Below are positions 47,239-58,453 of a DNA stretch of 64,000 bases, in pieces. Both the position numbers and the translations under genes were made by a program. The first letter of the stretch is position 1; every line of letters begins with the position of its first letter. Origin of the DNA: Motacilla alba alba (Eukaryota; Chordata; Aves; Passeriformes; Motacillidae); the NCBI RefSeq assembly GCF_015832195.1, contig NC_052026.1:12325619-12389618 (forward strand), read 5' to 3'. The notes beneath the pieces are model-generated. The model did no database searches. It saw nothing but the letters and a program-made list of their open reading frames with translations, and was not told the origin of the DNA.

Positions 47239-48171
47239 GTGAGCAGTTGTTTTGTTTAGAGTCTGAAATTTTGTTTTAACAGGGATTTTGAGACCATTGA
47301 GTTTCAAAAAATGAAATATTAGTGTTGCAGGAGGTCAGTGTTGTAGGCTTCCACCTGGACTTCACAGTTCAGGAATTAGCATGAGGAAACAAGTAACTAA
47401 TGGTGCAGGTTGTGCATTTGATATTCAAGCACCAATTGAGCCCTGGCATGGGGAGCTGGATGTCCTGTATGCTGCAGATGATGAAGCAGTTGGGAAACTT
47501 CTTCTGCCTTCTGAGAATGCAAATGAGGAATCTGCTTTTCATGTTAGTTTAATTTGCTGTCTTCATCTCTGCACAGCTTGTTAGCTGAATGGAAAACTGT
47601 TGATGCTGCCAATGCAATCTGGATATTGTTTCATGGGACTGCAGAAAGCGATGAGTTTGTAGCTCTCTAATCTGCAGCAATTTGCTGCTAATTTGTCAGT
47701 AGTCAACAGCTCCAGTGGCCACATGGAAACAGCCCCGCTGCCACTGCCTGCCTCTGGTGGCTGTTAGTGGAAGGTCACTCAGAGCACTGCTTCTCATCAC
47801 CTGCAAGGGCTTTACTAGGCACAGAATAATGCTTATTTTACAAGGAGGAAACAAATCACAGGGGAACTGTTGCAGTGACAGAAACCAGGTGAGTTTTCAG
47901 ACTTGCCCACTGCTCATTCCTGACAAGCCACCATCACACAGGGACCCAGCACAGTCATTGCACCCTGGGCACTGCTTTTGGCTGTTGTACTAAATCCTTC
48001 AGTTAGGCTGAAATGCAACTTCTGCTGCCAGAGATCAGGAAATCAAACCAGGTGTTATTGTTTTACCTGCAGTAATTCCCTTAGATGAACACTGTGCTTC
48101 CCTGGGTAGGGCAGCAGCCCCTGGCTCCTGTCCAGGCTGTCCCTGGGAGAGGCTGCTGTTGTGGTGTGGCA

Positions 48172-48304
48172 GCAGTGATCCCCAGGAGCAGTTCCCATGA
48201 AGCTGGCGGCAGTGATCCCCAGGAGCAGCTCCCATGGAGCTGGTGGCAGTGATCCCCAGGAGCAGCTCCCAGGCAGCTGGCAGCAGTGATCCCTCACAGA
48301 GCAG
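48172..48304. repeat. 37-base minisatellite, about 3.6 copies
   Basis: Units beginning GCAGTGATCCCCAGGAGCAG start at 48172, 48209 and 48246, and a partial fourth starts at 48283. The copies differ by only a few bases, so the expansion is fairly recent. It lies in intron 2. Confidence 0.93.
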
Positions 48305-49407
48305 CCTCTGGCAGCATCACCAGGCTGTGCCCGGATCCCATGTGGTGCTGCAAGCCCAGAACAGCCTCAGCCCCGGGGGGGTTCTGTGTCCCTGCCATGC
48401 CCTGGCCACACCAGGACCACACTTCTGAGAGACCACACCATGTGTTTTCATAAGTTTTTCCTCTTTTGCTCAAACACTTGCCTCTTCCTCATTTTGAAGC
48501 TGAGTGCTGGGTATAACGAGCTGAAAATAGTGCAAACCCTGCTTTGGCCCTCTGAAATATTCATCTACCTGCACGTTAAAAAAGCAAGCAGGAAGGCTGG
48601 TTAATGAGGAGCAGAGGGGGATTGGGGCTGTTTGGTGCCTGTTTTTGAGCTTTCCAAGAAATCTGGATATAATAGGCTGTTGCAGAGCTGGGGTGCACTG
48701 GAGTCGGGAGTGTTGGCTTCTGCTTCGGCTTGATTGAAACTTCCTGATCAATCCTCCCAGATTTACTTTTTCTTTTGATGTTTCTGACAAATTTTAATGA
48801 CAAAGTTTGAAAACCTTGGAGCTGGCAGTCTGCCTGGAGCTGATAGTGCACAAATGTTTCAGCCATCCCATTCCCACTCGGGCACAGCACAGAACTACAG
48901 ACATTGCCTTCCTAAATCTGGGATCTGAGCTGTCCTCTATCAGAAATGGGGACATTAATTTGGCAGGGGACAGTGTGAGGGCCCTCTATAGGCTCCAGTG
49001 TGTTCTAAGAATGCATGAGGTTACTGTCAGTAATGGTGTTTCCCCATGTCCTAAGATGAAGCACCTGCTATCTAAAATTTCCTTCTTTCTCTCTCTCCTG
49101 TTTGCCATGGACGTGCATCCACTGCTGCTCTTGCAGGAGTCTGAGAGCTGTGTGAGCCCCATGCTCTGGGTTTGCTGCTGTCAAAGCACTGAGCTGTTCC
49201 TTAAACTCTGTGGGATGCACAGAACATCCAGCCTCTGCTCCAGCGCCAGAGCAGCTGCGCCCTTGCTGTGGCTGTTCCAGCAATTTCCTGAGAATATCAC
49301 TGGTACACTCCTGGTCTGTCTGGGTGCAGGAGGGAACTGTAGCTTCAGGACTGATTTCCAGCAAAATGAAGCTTTTGCCTGCCCACCTGGAGATGGAAAT
49401 AAAGTAA

Positions 49408-49557
49408 ATCACAGAATCATAGAATGGTTTGGGTTGGCAGGTACCCTAAAGCTCATCTAGTTCCAATCCCCTGGCATGGGCAGGGACACCTTCCACTGGA
49501 CCAGGCTACTCAAAGCCCCATCCAGCCTTGCCCTGAACACTTCCAGGGATGGGAAAG
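49408..49557 (-). mobile_element. CR1 LINE 3' end, antisense, 5'-truncated
   Basis: The fragment opens with the reverse complement of the CR1 terminal octamers (CACAGAATCATAGAAT), then reads 'GGTTTGGGTTGGCAGGTACC', 'CTCATCTAGTTCCAATCCCC', 'GGGCAGGGACACCTTCCACT' and 'CTGAACACTTCCAGGGATGG', all standard avian CR1 3' sequence. It stops abruptly near 49557, consistent with 5' truncation on insertion. The intact octamers and low divergence make it the youngest-looking CR1 in the window. Confidence 0.95.
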
Positions 49558-50566
49558 TGACCTGATAAGCTTCAGAAGTGATATTTTAACTTGTCCCTAC
49601 AGAGAAACCCAGGTTTCCCTCCTGGCTGCTGAAGGCCAAGCTCTGGTGTGTGCGTGTGACCTGTCCTCAGCCAGCCTGGGCAGGGGGCACTCTGGAAGAT
49701 GTTACCCAGGGTAGCTCCTCAGAGGCTTTTTCTTCAGATATGGTGAAAGTCACTGGGAGTTCAGAAAGGCATGAGCTCCCTCAGATGCCATATTATTCTT
49801 GTAGGAGACCTGAAGGGGAGCACACCAGGAGCTGCAGTGGTTTTACATCTCTGCCCATCACCCCAAGACTTCTCCCTCCCAGCAGAAATCTCCCCAGTGG
49901 GAAGCACCTGGAGGATCACCATGGCATGGCAGGAGTAAGAGCCTTGCAGCAGCTTGAAACCATGCACAGCTTTTGATGTGTGAGTGGGGAATTGCAAAGG
50001 AGTCTCCCAAATAAACCCATTGCTCTGCTTTGATGTGGCAGGGCTCAGGAGAAGATTTAAATTTCTCTCCGTGATTCCCAGGCCACCTCTATTCTGCACA
50101 CAAAGAAATGCTTAACCTTGCAGGGATTTATGTATCACACTGCAGTTTGCTGATGCATAAAAATTAACTATTTTTTTGCATAGGAAAATAGCAGCTATGC
50201 TATTTAATAATTTAGTATAAGTATCCAAATATCAGTTTTTCCTCCTACTATTTGTTTTATTGTATTTTTCCTTGTCTGTGGTAATTCTTGTCCAGAATAG
50301 TTATTTTTAGGGTGCTGCAGGAGACGGGTTCTGCTCTGTTTTAGCAAGGTCTCCATGTAAGAATTTCACCTTAAATGCAAGGAAGAAATTTTGAAGTCAG
50401 GATTTACTGATCTGGGATGGTTGAAGCACAGAGTCATCTCATATTAAGAATAAGTTGAGCTGTCTTTGTGTTTCATTTTCACTTTAGATCAAATATTTAG
50501 AGAGGCTGCTAGTGGCTCACAAGCTTTGACTGGGGTTTGGTAGAGGAAAGTTTGCTGATGTTTTTT

Positions 50567-50775
50567 AAATCACAGAATGATCAAGGTTGGAAAAGCCCTC
50601 TAAGATCATGGAGTGCCCTTGGAGTCTATCGCTGTGTCCCCAAGTGCCACATCTACAAGTCTTTTAAATACCTTCACAGATGGTGATCCCACCGCTTTCC
50701 TGGACAGTCTGTTCCAATGCTTGACCACTCTTTTAGTAAAGAAATTTTTCCTAATATCCAATCTGTGCAACATGT
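50567..50775 (-). mobile_element. CR1 LINE 3' fragment, antisense
   Basis: It begins 'ATCACAGAATGATCAAGGTTGG' in reverse orientation, continues with 'GATCCCACCGCTTTCCTGG' and 'CTGTTCCAATGCTTGACCAC', and ends near 'CCTAATATCCAATCTG'. This spacing and wording differ from the copy at 49408, so it belongs to another CR1 subfamily. Only the 3' region remains and it has no coding capacity. Confidence 0.92.
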
Positions 50776-53700
50776 TTCAGGAAGGTGACTGAAGGAGGGG
50801 TCTGCAACAAGGCTGCTCGGGCAATAAACACAAATTTTGGGGATCAAGTGGTAGAGATTAAAGGTTGATGATGCTGCAACCTCTTCTCTCTGCACAATCT
50901 CCTCTAAAACAGAAATTCAGATTTTATATAGCTGTGTCTGCAATGTCACATGTTACACCTAAGAGTTCAAAAAAAGGAAAAGAAGGTGGGGCGTGCGGGG
51001 AGGGGAGACACTGAAGGCACTTTAATGAAGAAGGAAGTAGATGCTCAGTAGATGTTCAGGATGACAGAGAGGGGATGAGACTGAGTAGCAATGGAGAGAG
51101 CAGGACAGGCGTTTGGATGTGTGGAGAGCCAAAGAGCCAAAGCCTTTGGGAGAGATACTGAGGCATTTTGGGTCAGGAGGCTGCAAGCTCTGCACAGGAA
51201 CCTGCTGCTTTGCTGTGCTGCCTGTGCTTGTGGAGCTCACAGGGCAGAGACTTGGAATGAGTAAAAAATCAAAGGTGCTAAAAAGCCATGGTTGTTCAAG
51301 TCAGTCATCCATTTAATAGCACCCAATATAAAAAGGCAGTCTCAGGTCAACTAAGATGAAAAACAACTGAGAGGCAGAGGCAGCTGTGTGTCTGGAGCTA
51401 AGCTGGGTCTGCTGATGGCTGCCACAGCTTGGAAACAGATCTCCTGATGGGGGAGAGTGAAGGAACAGAGGTGAAGCTATGTCCCCAGTCCCTTCAGCCA
51501 CCACTAGAACAGCAGTGTGTTATCAGCAGTGTTCTCGTGCTAAATCCAAAGCACAGCACTGTACCAGCCTCTAGGAAGAAAATTCATTCTATCCTAACCA
51601 AAACCAGGACACTCCATCATTTATTTATTTATGTAATACTGTCTGTTTATGGTTCATAGCCCAGAGGTCTGCTCTGTGCTATGACCCTGACCTTGGTGCA
51701 CAGCCATCCCCTCAGCCTCCCCTCCAGCCCCTCTTGGCTGCCCAGGCTGGAGCCCAAGGAGCCCATGGAGAATTCACCTGTTGCCTCTCAAAATGAATTC
51801 TTTGCCAGGTGGTTGCTTACTGCAAGCTCTGGTTTCCTTGCCTGAGTGTTTTCCCACTGCTCTGCCCTAGGCCAGACCAAATGTTCATGTACACAGGGTC
51901 CCACAGGGTCCCAGGGCTCAGACCACCTGCAGCTCCCATCAGCTACTGCAGACATGTGGAGGGGCTGACTCAGGGCTTTCCTTGTGCTGCTACAGATGTG
52001 AAGCAAATGCATTGAAATCAGCTCTTGACATCCCTTTTCTTTTTAAACTGAGAGCAAATAACTTGGATAGTGAGAGGAAAACTGAAACATGCTACCTCCT
52101 GTTTTCTGGAGGAAAATGGTGGCTAGAGAAAGCTTTGTGGGCTACAGACGTTTCTGTCTGAATCCTCTTCTAAATGTTTGGGTGATTTTTGCTATAACCT
52201 CTATTAAGCAGCAATTACATTGAATTCCCCAGGCAATTTACACCCTGGGGAAGTCTAATTCCAGAACTTAATTTATAAACAACCAGGAATTTCTGTAAAA
52301 GGCATTCCTAGATATCTGTGATCAAAAGTCCAAGTTTGATATAATGGGTGAGCACAGAAACCACCACCCTCCTCCACACACATACATTTAAATCAGGTCA
52401 TTACAGCAGGCTGAGAATTATGTGGGAAAAAAGTAGAGTCTTCACAAAAGATAGTGAGAGAAAATGTGTTACATCAGTCCTGCCTGTCTCCCTACCTACA
52501 GCTTACATTTGATAACTATCTATAGCTGCCATTAAAAATAATTTCAAAATTACTTCTAACTCTAGGATGACAAAAGGCTTGATTTCATGATAAATGCTGA
52601 GCAGCTTGGGGAAAATTTTGGCATGCTAATGGACACTGCTTAATGCCCAGGCAATTTCTGATGGGAATGAGGTGCAGTTTTCTGACTACAATGGAAATCC
52701 CGTTTTCCTCCAGTCCAAGTCCTACAGGGAAGATTCCCAGCCATTGTCTGCTTGGTGCATGCAGCAGTACCCATCACCCTAGACAAAAACCAGGCTTTAA
52801 GTCATTCCTCAATATCTTATACTGACTGATGTGGTAATTTTGAAATGAAAGTCACTTTTCCCCTATTTTAATGGAAATGGAAAGGCTAATCCAGTCACAA
52901 AAAGGATCCTCAGTCCTTCTATCATTCACAGATTTTTGGTGTGTCCCAGTTTCAGTTTTACCACTGAACTTCATCCTCTGCTGCAGAGAAGAAAGCAGAA
53001 ATGCAAAATTGGCTAAATATTATGTTTGATGAAGACAAAAGTTAGCCAAATTCCCAAAGAAGAGGTTGATCTTCATTCCTGGGATGAATGACTAGGGAGG
53101 GGAACTGGCTGACTCCTTAAGGGATGTTCTTTCATTTGCGTTGTGCACCCAATGTTTCTCCAAGGCCTTATCCAGGCCCAGGAAGGAAAGACAATCTGGG
53201 AAGATAAAAATCCCAGAGGTTTCCATGAGCTGATGGCACAGAGAAGATGGTGATGCTGGAGGTGGAGCTGCCTGGGGCACCTGCCAGAGCTTTGGTGCGT
53301 GTGCCCAGCCTGCCCTGGAACGGGGAGCGCTCTGGGCACTGCCACAGGAGCAGAACGTGGAGCACACCTTCTCACAACTGTGCTCATGGCAAGAGGGCAA
53401 GGGAGGGAATCATGCCCAGCACACAGAAAAGCATTTATCAAGTGTTTTTCAATGAGTTGAGTGAGCAGAACCCCAGATCCTGAAGTTCAATCCCTGGCTT
53501 TGTATGTGAAATTGTCTTCTTCTGTGCCAGCCTTTGCATTCCTGTGCCAGCATCGCCCAGTAGGACCCACCAGCCTTCCCAGCTGGCATTGGAAAGGCAC
53601 AGGAGTGTTTCAAACTGAGATTATTCACTATATTGGAAACATCAATCTCTCAGGTTATCTGCTTGGTGTGGCACTGACCCTTGTGAAAACAGCTGTGCTG

Positions 53701-56700
53701 GGCATTAGTTAAGTTTCAAAATTATGGAGCCGTTTCGTAAATTTCTTTCACTAGAAAATGACTGTAATTGTAGTAATTTCCTTGCAATGATGTGTGCTAC
53801 GTCTCATTAGCAAAGGCACTGGCAGGGGCTGTGTTCCAGTGCCAGTGGCCCTGTTCTTGTGCAGAGCCACCCAAACGTGGGCTGTGCTGCTCCTGCAGAG
53901 CTGCTGTGGCTCAGCCAGGGCTGGGGTGACTCCCAGCCCTGCTTCCAGCTGAATGCAGCTGCCCCCCGCAGAGCACTGCGAGGCTGCAATTGAAGTGGGT
54001 GCATAATTTTTTTTGCCTGAGTCAGTGGTGAGGAGCTGCAGATGATTTTTGGAGCGGGCTGGGTGATGGAGAGGACACATCCCTTCTTTGCCAGTGGAAA
54101 GGCTCATCACAGATCAGTCTGTGGGGCTGGAGGTAATTTCCCCCAACAGCCCAGGATGGAAAGCTCAAGCCCATGTTCCCCTTCGTTTAAATGAATGAAG
54201 TCTCTCCTCCTGGCTTCTGAGGGGGCTGGATGGAAGGTTCAGGGTGGAAGCCAATCCCTGTTCTTGCTGGCTCATGTATGTGCACATGCATACCCCCAAG
54301 AAATAAGAAAAAATAGTTCTCATTTTTATTCACAGGCCCAAATCAAATCCAATTTACTTACCCATAGCTGTTGGGCACTTGCAAGTAAGCGGAGCTTAGA
54401 GCATTTTAGAGCTCATAGAGCAATAAAAGTAAGTAATGAAGTACAGTCGTAATAATAGCTGGAAAATATATTCATAATATATCTGGAAAACATATGAGCA
54501 GTCTCAACCTCATGTAATTGAAAACAGATTTAGCAAACTCAGGCTCAGAACAGTGACCTTATTTTGTAGCTGCTTTAAGCCATTTGTATCACTGAGTGAA
54601 TTTCCAGAAACTCAGCCACCAGATTTCCTATACTTTGGACGATTTATGATCTCAGTTTGATTTTTCCCTGGGCTGTGTTAGCGAGTGAGAACAGCTTGAT
54701 TGTGTGAGTTAGAAGGTGCAAAAGCCTCTTCTGGACTCCTCACATTTTCATGATGGCAAATGGAGATATAATAACATCCCAGTTGGGGCTTTCTGAAGCT
54801 CTCTCTTATGTCCTTCCCTCCTCAGCTAGTTCTAACTTTGATAACTCCGTTGGGCTGGTAATTTGCTTTGGTCTTTGCCTGTGATTGAATTATTTTGAAA
54901 AGCATGGAGAAAATGAAGATTACACTCTCAGGAAGAAATGATGGCAGGGTAGCTGTGGCCTGATTATCTCTTTTCTCAGCCCATCAGTGCGAGGGAGGCA
55001 ATTTCTAGTTAGTGGCACTTGTCCTTGCTGGCAGCTGGGTGTTACCTTCAAGTGCTGGGTGTAAAGGGGAGGGAGGGAGGGAGTCAGTGGAAATAGGTTA
55101 CCTGCCTTTAGTATGGTTGCCCAGATAAAAAAGTCACAAATCCTTGTGTAGATCTATATCTCTAGATTTTAAGGGCTTTATGATCTAGATCTCTTTGAGA
55201 TCTCTAGACCTTAAAAATTATGGAAACTTTCTTTGGTTTAGTAAGACATGGTAAAGAATCACAATTTTTCTCTTATGCTTCCTGTCAAAAGTAGCTCCCA
55301 AGGGCTGAAAGATCCCAGAGCAGCTCTACCAGGCAGGGAGTGTGTGAGGCTGAACCAACTGAGGCTCTGCCTGTCCCTGTGGAGAATTTGCACCTCCTGA
55401 ACCCAGCAGCTTTCTGCAAAAAGCTGCTTTCTGGAAGTCTTATCCATTCTCTACTGAGTGTAGACACTTCTGCTGGCAGGAGAAGCTGGGACTGTCCTGA
55501 TAAGGCTCCTCCTGGACCACAGTGTCCCATCAGCTCTCACTTATCTCAGCAGCTGCCAGCCAGGGGACCTGGTGTCACTACCAGTGTGGCCAATCCTCCT
55601 CACCCGGGGTCTTTAACAGTTTAATCTGAACTGGCAAATCCCAGCTCCTCTCTTCTGCTTCCTCTTATCACCCTGAAGTTCCCTGAAGGCATCTTTGCCT
55701 GCTGGGCTCCAGAAACCCAGGCTCTCTGGCTGTTCCACAATTATAGATATGCAGCTCAAGGATTATCTCGTTGCTCAGAAAGGCTTTTGCTTTGTGTGTT
55801 TGCAGACAAGGATTCCAGTTTATATTAAATAATCATCAGCTTTAAGCTGACTGGTACTTGGTGCTGGTGGCTGGGGGGGAGATGAAAGTCCTGAGCACTG
55901 CTTGCAAATAAAATTGGTACTTTTATTCAAATTCTGTGGGGTGAGAATGCTTTTATTCAAGCAGTTCTGTGGGGTCTCCAGACAATAAAAATTAAATAAA
56001 ACCTACTGTCACCTTCTTCTTCCTCTAGATCTTTACATCATTCTGGTTTTTTTATTACTTCAGGCTCTCAAATGCCAACAAAAATTCAGTGCATGTTGGT
56101 TTCCAGTGATCTGACCTGTCATGGTAGTTGGTATCTGTCTGCCTGTACTCTCTGGACACTCTGAGATAGGAGTCAGAGCAGTGTTTTGGCACAGGTTTTA
56201 AACACAGATATTTCAGTGGCTGCAGCAAAAATGCATCCTGGAGCACATTACTAAAAAAAAAAAAAAGCATCAAAAGACCCAGAGCAAAACAAATCAAGCA
56301 AGTGTAAAATGCAAGACAGAAGTTATGATATAAATTAGATAAAGGGTGTGGAATTTTTGCCTTAAACTTAGCAACACCTTTGTGTTTTTCAGAGTTATCA
56401 AACTGTAAATTCAGATCAAAGTACTCTCCTGAGAAAAAAAATCCACTTCACTTTACAGTTTCTCTTTCCCAGGAAGTTGGTTTATGTGACTTTCCTGGGA
56501 ATTTATTTCTGCTGCCCTGTGTGTGGAAGGACAGTTTGAAGGTGAACAAGCACTGATATATGGTTTACAATAAAGTGTTCTATATATAAAGAATTGTTTA
56601 GCCCCTGTGGGATAGAAAAGCTGTCATCCTTTTGATCTTGGTGCTTGAAGATGTGCATTCATTGCCAGGCAGGATCAGAAGAAACCAAACCTTGATCTTA

Positions 56701-58344
56701 GCTAGGATACTGCAGAAATAGGAGCACTGAGGGGGAAAAGCTTCTTGTGCAACGTGGAGAGGTGGAGATGAGTGGTGTGCATGGGGCTCCTGCTTGGACA
56801 CAGCCTTTTTATCTCCTCCAGTGACACAGTGGCACCACGGGGTGGACCTCCAGGTGACACTGCTGGGATGCTTCAAGCAAGGGGTGCTTGCTGAAGTACA
56901 GGTGCTTTAGTGTTCTGTAAAATAAAAAAGCAGATCTGGACCCATCCCCTGAGCTGTGCGTTGCTGTTCTGTACCCTGCCTGCTGCAAAAGGGTCACGTT
57001 TTGGGGAAGGGATGGGGAAAACAATAAAGGCAGCTGGACCCTGTCTGTAGCCATTGTGGTGCTCTGGAAATGGTGCCCTCTTCACCCAGTGTTGCTGCAG
57101 ACTGTTTTCCTGCTGTGTTCCTTCCGTAATTGCCAATTAAATGGGCATCTTGGACTCAGTTTATCACTGCTCTAAATCCAGCAAGGGAAACTGGGTTAGC
57201 ATTTGGCAATGCAGGCATGTTTTAGGAGCAGCAGCCTTACTTTGGGGAAGAAATATTGACATGTATGTGGAGAGTTGGCTATTTTTTTCCTCTAGCATCA
57301 TTTCCTGAAAAAGAAACAACAGGTTTTATTATTGATTTGATTAAATAATAAATGAGACATTCTCCTTCCACAAAGTAGGCAGCATTTCCAGCCCGTGACT
57401 CTTCTGTGGATATGAATGGAAAGATTTTAATTAATATGTGATCTGGGGTAGTTATTCCTCCCCAGGCGCTGCTGCTCACCAGAGTGTGGTGTCAGCAGCT
57501 TGGACAAGAAATGATAAATTAAGGTTCCTTTGGAGTTTCTTTGTCTCTCCTGTTGCTTTATTGCTGAGCTTCACAGGGGCTTTCTCACAGCCAGCTCTGT
57601 TCCTGTCCACAGAGCACAGAGCAAGGCTCCAGATTTATCAGCTAAATGTAAGCCTTTGTCACCTTATCAGTCAAACTTGTGAGAGTCCTTCTTCTGGCCT
57701 CTTGTAAGTGAATGTGATAATTTCTTTTTCTTCTTGGTCATTTAAGGAGTCCATAGTAGCCCCAGTATTAAATGAACACTGGGACCAATATATGAAATAA
57801 CAGAGAGAGTCTGTGGCCAGATTTCCTCATCAGTGAAATAGCTTCCATCTAGCATTTCTGTCCAGAGCAGGGAGATGGACTGTGCTGGAGAGGATGCAGA
57901 GATGGCAAGAGATACTGCTGGGTCTGGTGTAATTCCAGCCCAGGGTCTTTTCCTACCTGGTAAATGTCCCTTAATGAGCATCCTGCATCATTAGAACGTA
58001 GGGTAGACAAAACACTCCAGAATTTCTTAAATGTAATTCAGTTTTAGGATGAAGTTCACCAGTTTTTCCTCTTTGGGTTTGAGCCATGCTTTGGGCTAAG
58101 AGCCCAATCTGTTGCCAATGGCCAGTGCATCCATACCCCGGATATCTTCATGTGCTTCTGGGCCAGCCAGGGCTGCAGGGTCCCACCCTGAGGCCTGTCA
58201 GCTCTGCTTTGGTTGAGGGCCAGTTTTGCAGAAGCACTTGGAGATAATTTTGGTGTGAAGCTTTAAATCTGTAAATAACTCTTGATTTTCAGCCTTTCCC
58301 CCTCACTTTGCTGTTCCCTAATGGTGCTGTGTTGCTGTTTGCAG

Positions 58345-58453
58345 ATGATGGGAAGCTGTCCCTGGAGGAGTTCCAGGCCTTCTTTTCTGATGGGACACTC
58401 AACGAGGAAGAACTTGAGAAGCTCTTTCATACCATTGACTCAGACAACACTAA
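58345..58453 (+). CDS. NECAB2: NECAB2 exon 3, EF-hand 1 loop to start of EF-hand 2
   Basis: This 109-base exon follows an acceptor (TTGCTGTTTGCAG) and precedes the donor GTAAGC at 58454. It starts with AT, completing the Asp codon begun in exon 2, and ends with AA, the first two bases of an expected Asn codon. Its peptide, [18 protein letters not shown] and onward to FHTIDSDNT, is characteristic of NECAB2. With exon 2 the first EF loop reads [12 protein letters not shown], with acidic or polar residues at positions 1, 3 and 5, Gly at 6 and Glu at 12, so Ca2+ binding is expected. DSDNT opens the second loop. The exon that would complete it is not found before 64000. Confidence 0.95.

Larger units (their letters stand above)
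30256..58344 (+). other. NECAB2: NECAB2 intron 2
   Basis: This 28.1 kb intron has its donor GTAAGT at 30256 and its acceptor GCAG ending at 58344. It contains a 34-base minisatellite (31389), a 60-base minisatellite (38525), a G/T tract (39765), an ATT/ACT/AAT compound repeat (41913), a 31-base dimer (47186), a 37-base minisatellite (48172) and two CR1 fragments (49408 and 50567). No nested gene is convincing on either strand. A 275-codon ORF at 31393-32220 is discussed as a finding. Two A/T-rich, repeat-free stretches (33480-33800 and 47480-47720) look like candidate regulatory DNA. Confidence 0.85.

Noticed and set aside
48807..49460. 217-codon plus-strand ORF in intron 2
   Set aside because: It starts at TTG, and its last residues are translated from the antisense CR1 end. 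No protein similarity recognised.
56252..56265. Poly(A) runs here and at 34411 and 6386 as tails of processed pseudogenes
   Set aside because: The sequence 5' of each run has no coding or gene-like similarity and no target-site duplication that I can see.
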